Shown here: positions 61,351 to 64,000 of the stretch, piece after piece
Layout: each line of letters begins with the position of its first letter
Numbering within the stretch: the stretch's first letter is position 1
Source of the DNA: JANQEU01 sp965601455
Lineage (GTDB): Bacteria; Bacteroidota; Bacteroidia; Cytophagales; Cyclobacteriaceae
Direction of reading: 5' to 3'
Assembly: GCA_965601455.1 (NCBI GenBank)
Contig: OZ271831.1
Location: 2,356,001-2,420,000, forward strand
DNA length: 64,000 bases
Position numbers and translations under genes: made by a program
The notes under the pieces: generated by a model
Told to the model about the DNA's origin: nothing
Seen by the model: only the letters and a program-made list of their open reading frames with translations
The model's database searches: none

Positions 61351-62316
61351 ATGTTCAAACTTGACTTCAACGTTGATCCTTGCGATGAAAAGATAAGCGT
61401 TCATGACAAGATCCTCATGTTGGGCTCCTGCTTTTCCAGTGAAATGGGTTCGAAATTAAGGGATAATAAGTTTGACGTCCTATCCAACCCGTTCGGTACC
61501 TTATACAATCCAATTTCCATCTTCCGGGCTATGGAGCTATCAATTACCGGGAACCAGCAGGTGGATACGGTCAATCATCAGGATATTTGGTACGATTGGG
61601 ATGCTCACTCCATCATTTCAGGACTTTCAAAATCAGAACTGATCGACAAATCCTTAAATGCAAGAGAAAAGACCAGAAACCGATTGAAAAAAGCCAATTG
61701 GATCATAATTACCCCAGGTACTTCTATAGTATATGCCATTGAATCCGAAGCTCGAATCGTAGCCAATTGCCATAAAAGACCCTCACAGACTTTTAGTAGG
61801 CAAATGCTTCTTCCAACTGAAATAATTGAATCATTCGGGAGATTTCACCAACTGGTAATGGAAAGTAATCCAAATGTAAAATTCATTTTTACCGTTAGTC
61901 CGGTGCGACATGTGAAGGACGGCCTAATTACAAATAATCAATCAAAAGCTACCCTCCTGCTGGTGATTAAACATCTTACTGAAACGCTTCCTAATTGCTT
62001 CTACTTCCCTTCATATGAAATTGTGATCGATGAGTTGCGTGACTATCGCTTTTATTTAAAAGACATGATTCATCCGAATGAACAGGCGATCGACTACATC
62101 TGGAATAAATTCGTAGAGAGCTATTTCGATAAGAAGGCATCCGAATGGATAAGCAAGTGGAACCGATTCCAAAAAGACATCCAACACCGTCCCTATCATG
62201 TCTCAAGTCCAAATCATCAGAAATTTCTTAGAAAATTGCTCATACGACTTCAAGATCTAGGTAATGAGTTTGACTTATCTGAAGAAATCAAAGAAGTAAA
62301 AAAGCAGATCAAATGA
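61351..62316 (+). CDS. GSCFA-domain protein
   Basis: This 321-residue protein carries the GSCFA signature near residue 27 (ILMLGSCFSSEMGSKLRDNK), then SNPFGTLYNPISIFRAMELS and the C-terminal DMIHPNEQAIDYIWNKFVES with the Asp-x-x-His typical of SGNH-like hydrolases. FTVSPVRHVKDGLITNNQSK lies between. The family is widespread in Bacteroidota and Proteobacteria and probably hydrolyses an ester or acetyl group; the substrate is unknown. Its stop overlaps the start of the DUF255 gene (ATGA). Confidence 0.9.
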   Translation: MFKLDFNVDPCDEKISVHDKILMLGSCFSSEMGSKLRDNKFDVLSNPFGTLYNPISIFRAMELSITGNQQVDTVNHQDIWYDWDAHSIISGLSKSELIDKSLNAREKTRNRLKKANWIIITPGTSIVYAIESEARIVANCHKRPSQTFSRQMLLPTEIIESFGRFHQLVMESNPNVKFIFTVSPVRHVKDGLITNNQSKATLLLVIKHLTETLPNCFYFPSYEIVIDELRDYRFYLKDMIHPNEQAIDYIWNKFVESYFDKKASEWISKWNRFQKDIQHRPYHVSSPNHQKFLRKLLIRLQDLGNEFDLSEEIKEVKKQIK

Positions 62317-64000
62317 GAAACTTTGGCTTTCCGTTATTGGTTCTCTCCTTTTTGATGGGTTGCAATTCTTCATTAAATCAGTCCGAAAACACAAACAACA
62401 TGAACCAACTGGCCAACGAAAAATCACCATACCTTCTACAACACTCTGATAACCCGGTAAACTGGTATCCCTGGGGTGAAGAGGCCCTAAAAAAGGCCAA
62501 AGAGGAAGACAAACCTATCATCTTAAGCATTGGATATTCCTCCTGCCACTGGTGTCACGTTATGGCCCATGAATCCTTTGAAGATAGTACGGTAGCAGCC
62601 GTAATGAATGAACACTATATTAACATAAAGGTAGATCGAGAGGAAAGACCGGACATCGATCAAATATACATGGATGCGGTTCAGGCCATGGGATTAAACG
62701 GAGGATGGCCGCTAAATGTCTTTCTTACACCCGAACAAAAACCGTTCTATGGAGGCACTTATTTTCCAAAAGAAAAATGGATTGCCCTACTCGGTAGTGT
62801 CAACGACGCTTTTCAAAACAAAAGGCAGCAACTGAACCAATCGGCAGATAAGTTTTCCGAGGCTTTAGGTCGGGAAGTATCGTCAAAATTCAATCTTGAC
62901 CCTTCCTCCCCACTCACCGAAGACGCTTTAATGGCTGGATATTATAAAATGGCCTCCAAATTCGATAAAGAATGGGGAGGTCTCCAAAGGGCACCAAAGT
63001 TTCCTCTCCCTTCAATTTGGCGTTTTCTGTATACGCTTCACGAAAAAACTGGATTTGAAGACGTTAAGGAACATCTGGAGTTTACTTTAGATAAAATATA
63101 CCAAGGTGGAATCTACGATCATGTTGGGGGTGGATTTGCTCGATATTCGGTGGACGGACAATGGCATGTTCCTCATTTCGAGAAGATGCTTTATGATAAT
63201 GGTCAACTTCTGTCAGTATATGCTGAAGCCTATAAGTTGACCAAAAATCCTGACTATCGAAGAGTTATCAGTGAAACCATCCAATGGCTGAATCGCGAAA
63301 TGCTACATGAGAATGGTGGATTCTATGCAGCACTTGATGCTGACAGTGAAGGAGTTGAAGGTAAGTTCTATACTTGGAGCAAGGATGAAATCATGGATAT
63401 TGCTGGCAAGGATGGAGAGATTATCTGCCAGGTATTTGATGTCTCTGAACAAGGAAACTGGGAGCATACGAATGTGTTGAGACTACTTAAACCTAAGGAC
63501 GAAATACTTAAAGAATTTGGGCTGACTGACGAAGAATTGGATAAAATCATAAACGCATTTAAAGAAAAGGCACTCAAGCGTAGGGAAGAACGAATACGAC
63601 CAGGATGGGATAATAAACTTATTTCCGGATGGAACGGTCTGGCGCTAACTGGACTACTTGATGCTTACCAGGCGATCGGAGACGAAAGTATTTTGAAATT
63701 GGCCGAGGGCAATTACCGATTCATACGAGATGAGCTCATAAACGACGGAAGATTATTGCACGTTAGTAGTTTGGAAATACAAGGTTTTGCCGATGATTAT
63801 GCCGCCGTCATTCAGGCATTCATTAAGTATTATGAAACCGTCTTTGATGAAGGTGCACTCCAGTTGGCTCGCCAACTACAAGAATCCTGCATTAAGGAGT
63901 TCTTCGATGACGGTGATAATCTTTTCTACTACACTTCTAGTTCCAGCGAAGGCTTGATCGCGCGAAAGAAAGAGTTCTTCGATAACGTTATACCTGCTTC
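62313..64000 (+). CDS. Thioredoxin-domain DUF255 protein (YyaL/SSP411-like), partial at window end
   Basis: The frame opens at ATG 62313, overlapping the GSCFA stop, and runs to the right edge without a stop, so at least 562 residues are present. It has an N-terminal lipobox (SFLMGC, Cys near residue 17), then the DUF255 start LANEKSPYLLQHSDNPVNWY. The thioredoxin-like active site reads YSSCHWCHVMAHESFED. An (alpha/alpha)6 barrel part follows, with GGIYDHVGGGFARYSVDGQW, LDADSEGVEGKFY and GWDNKLISGWNGLALTGLLD. The family's role is unknown. Full members are about 670-700 residues, so the last part is missing. Confidence 0.92.
   Translation, partial: MRNFGFPLLVLSFLMGCNSSLNQSENTNNMNQLANEKSPYLLQHSDNPVNWYPWGEEALKKAKEEDKPIILSIGYSSCHWCHVMAHESFEDSTVAAVMNEHYINIKVDREERPDIDQIYMDAVQAMGLNGGWPLNVFLTPEQKPFYGGTYFPKEKWIALLGSVNDAFQNKRQQLNQSADKFSEALGREVSSKFNLDPSSPLTEDALMAGYYKMASKFDKEWGGLQRAPKFPLPSIWRFLYTLHEKTGFEDVKEHLEFTLDKIYQGGIYDHVGGGFARYSVDGQWHVPHFEKMLYDNGQLLSVYAEAYKLTKNPDYRRVISETIQWLNREMLHENGGFYAALDADSEGVEGKFYTWSKDEIMDIAGKDGEIICQVFDVSEQGNWEHTNVLRLLKPKDEILKEFGLTDEELDKIINAFKEKALKRREERIRPGWDNKLISGWNGLALTGLLDAYQAIGDESILKLAEGNYRFIRDELINDGRLLHVSSLEIQGFADDYAAVIQAFIKYYETVFDEGALQLARQLQESCIKEFFDDGDNLFYYTSSSSEGLIARKKEFFDNVIPA

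Overview
This 64 kb window is a chromosomal segment of a Bacteroidota bacterium, most likely a free-living, possibly marine Cytophagales-type lineage. The signs are moderate GC, little Shine-Dalgarno sequence, several -7 boxes of the form TAnnTTTG, and typical gene sets such as parA-parB-DUF5683-dapB-lepB, GSCFA, a SerB-SerA fusion, rpsF-rpsR-rplI and a DUF255 thioredoxin protein. The lineage is inferred from family recognition, not from a database search. No rRNA, tRNA, CRISPR array or complete transposon was seen.

Layout. 0-4.8 kb: the end of an AraC-type regulator, two tandem DUF6326-like membrane proteins coupled to a zinc-free MDR oxidoreductase, a secreted GH32-like glycosidase and a lipoprotein. 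4.9-21.8 kb: an accessory region. Its core is an 11.8 kb, same-strand, tightly packed operon (6062-17852): hsdM, reverse transcriptase-nitrilase fusion, hsdS, SIR2-like DUF4917 protein, DUF6615-like putative nuclease, hsdR. A DUF2971 gene abuts it tail to tail, and two small membrane proteins diverge from its start. rmuC follows, then a repeat-rich gap, a HigBA toxin-antitoxin pair and a GIY-YIG protein. Two degenerate copies of one intergenic repeat family (4903-5142 and 20691-21062) lie on either side in the same orientation. 22-46 kb: mostly ordinary metabolism and signalling: SDR and Gfo/Idh/MocA oxidoreductases, a PhoD-like phosphatase, an alditol oxidase-like flavoenzyme, an ATP-grasp ligase, an ADP-forming acyl-CoA synthetase/GNAT fusion coupled to a histone-deacetylase-fold enzyme, a Crp-family regulator, a hemerythrin, a solute symporter with an LLM flavin monooxygenase, a second HDAC-fold protein and a serine hydrolase. 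43.7-47.4 kb: the serine pathway (SerB-SerA fusion and a SerC-like aminotransferase) with a cysteine-less YtxJ-like protein between them. 47.5-64 kb: housekeeping genes (usp, marR, pyrG, yidC, parAB, dapB, lepB, ung, apaG, rpsF-rpsR-rplI, GSCFA, DUF255).

The most notable system is the composite defence operon. A complete Type I restriction-modification set carries three additional putative effectors inside it. The reverse transcriptase is joined to hsdM and hsdS by one-base stop/start overlaps (TAATG). It retains its RT YVDD motif and an apparent Glu-Lys-Cys nitrilase triad, which places it among the unknown-group, defence-associated RTs with nitrilase domains (DRT type 1-like). The SIR2-like protein keeps the Asn and His expected of an NAD-consuming effector, and the DUF6615-like protein shows a D...QxK nuclease-like signature. 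Whether these act as one system, or as several defences sharing a promoter, is inference.
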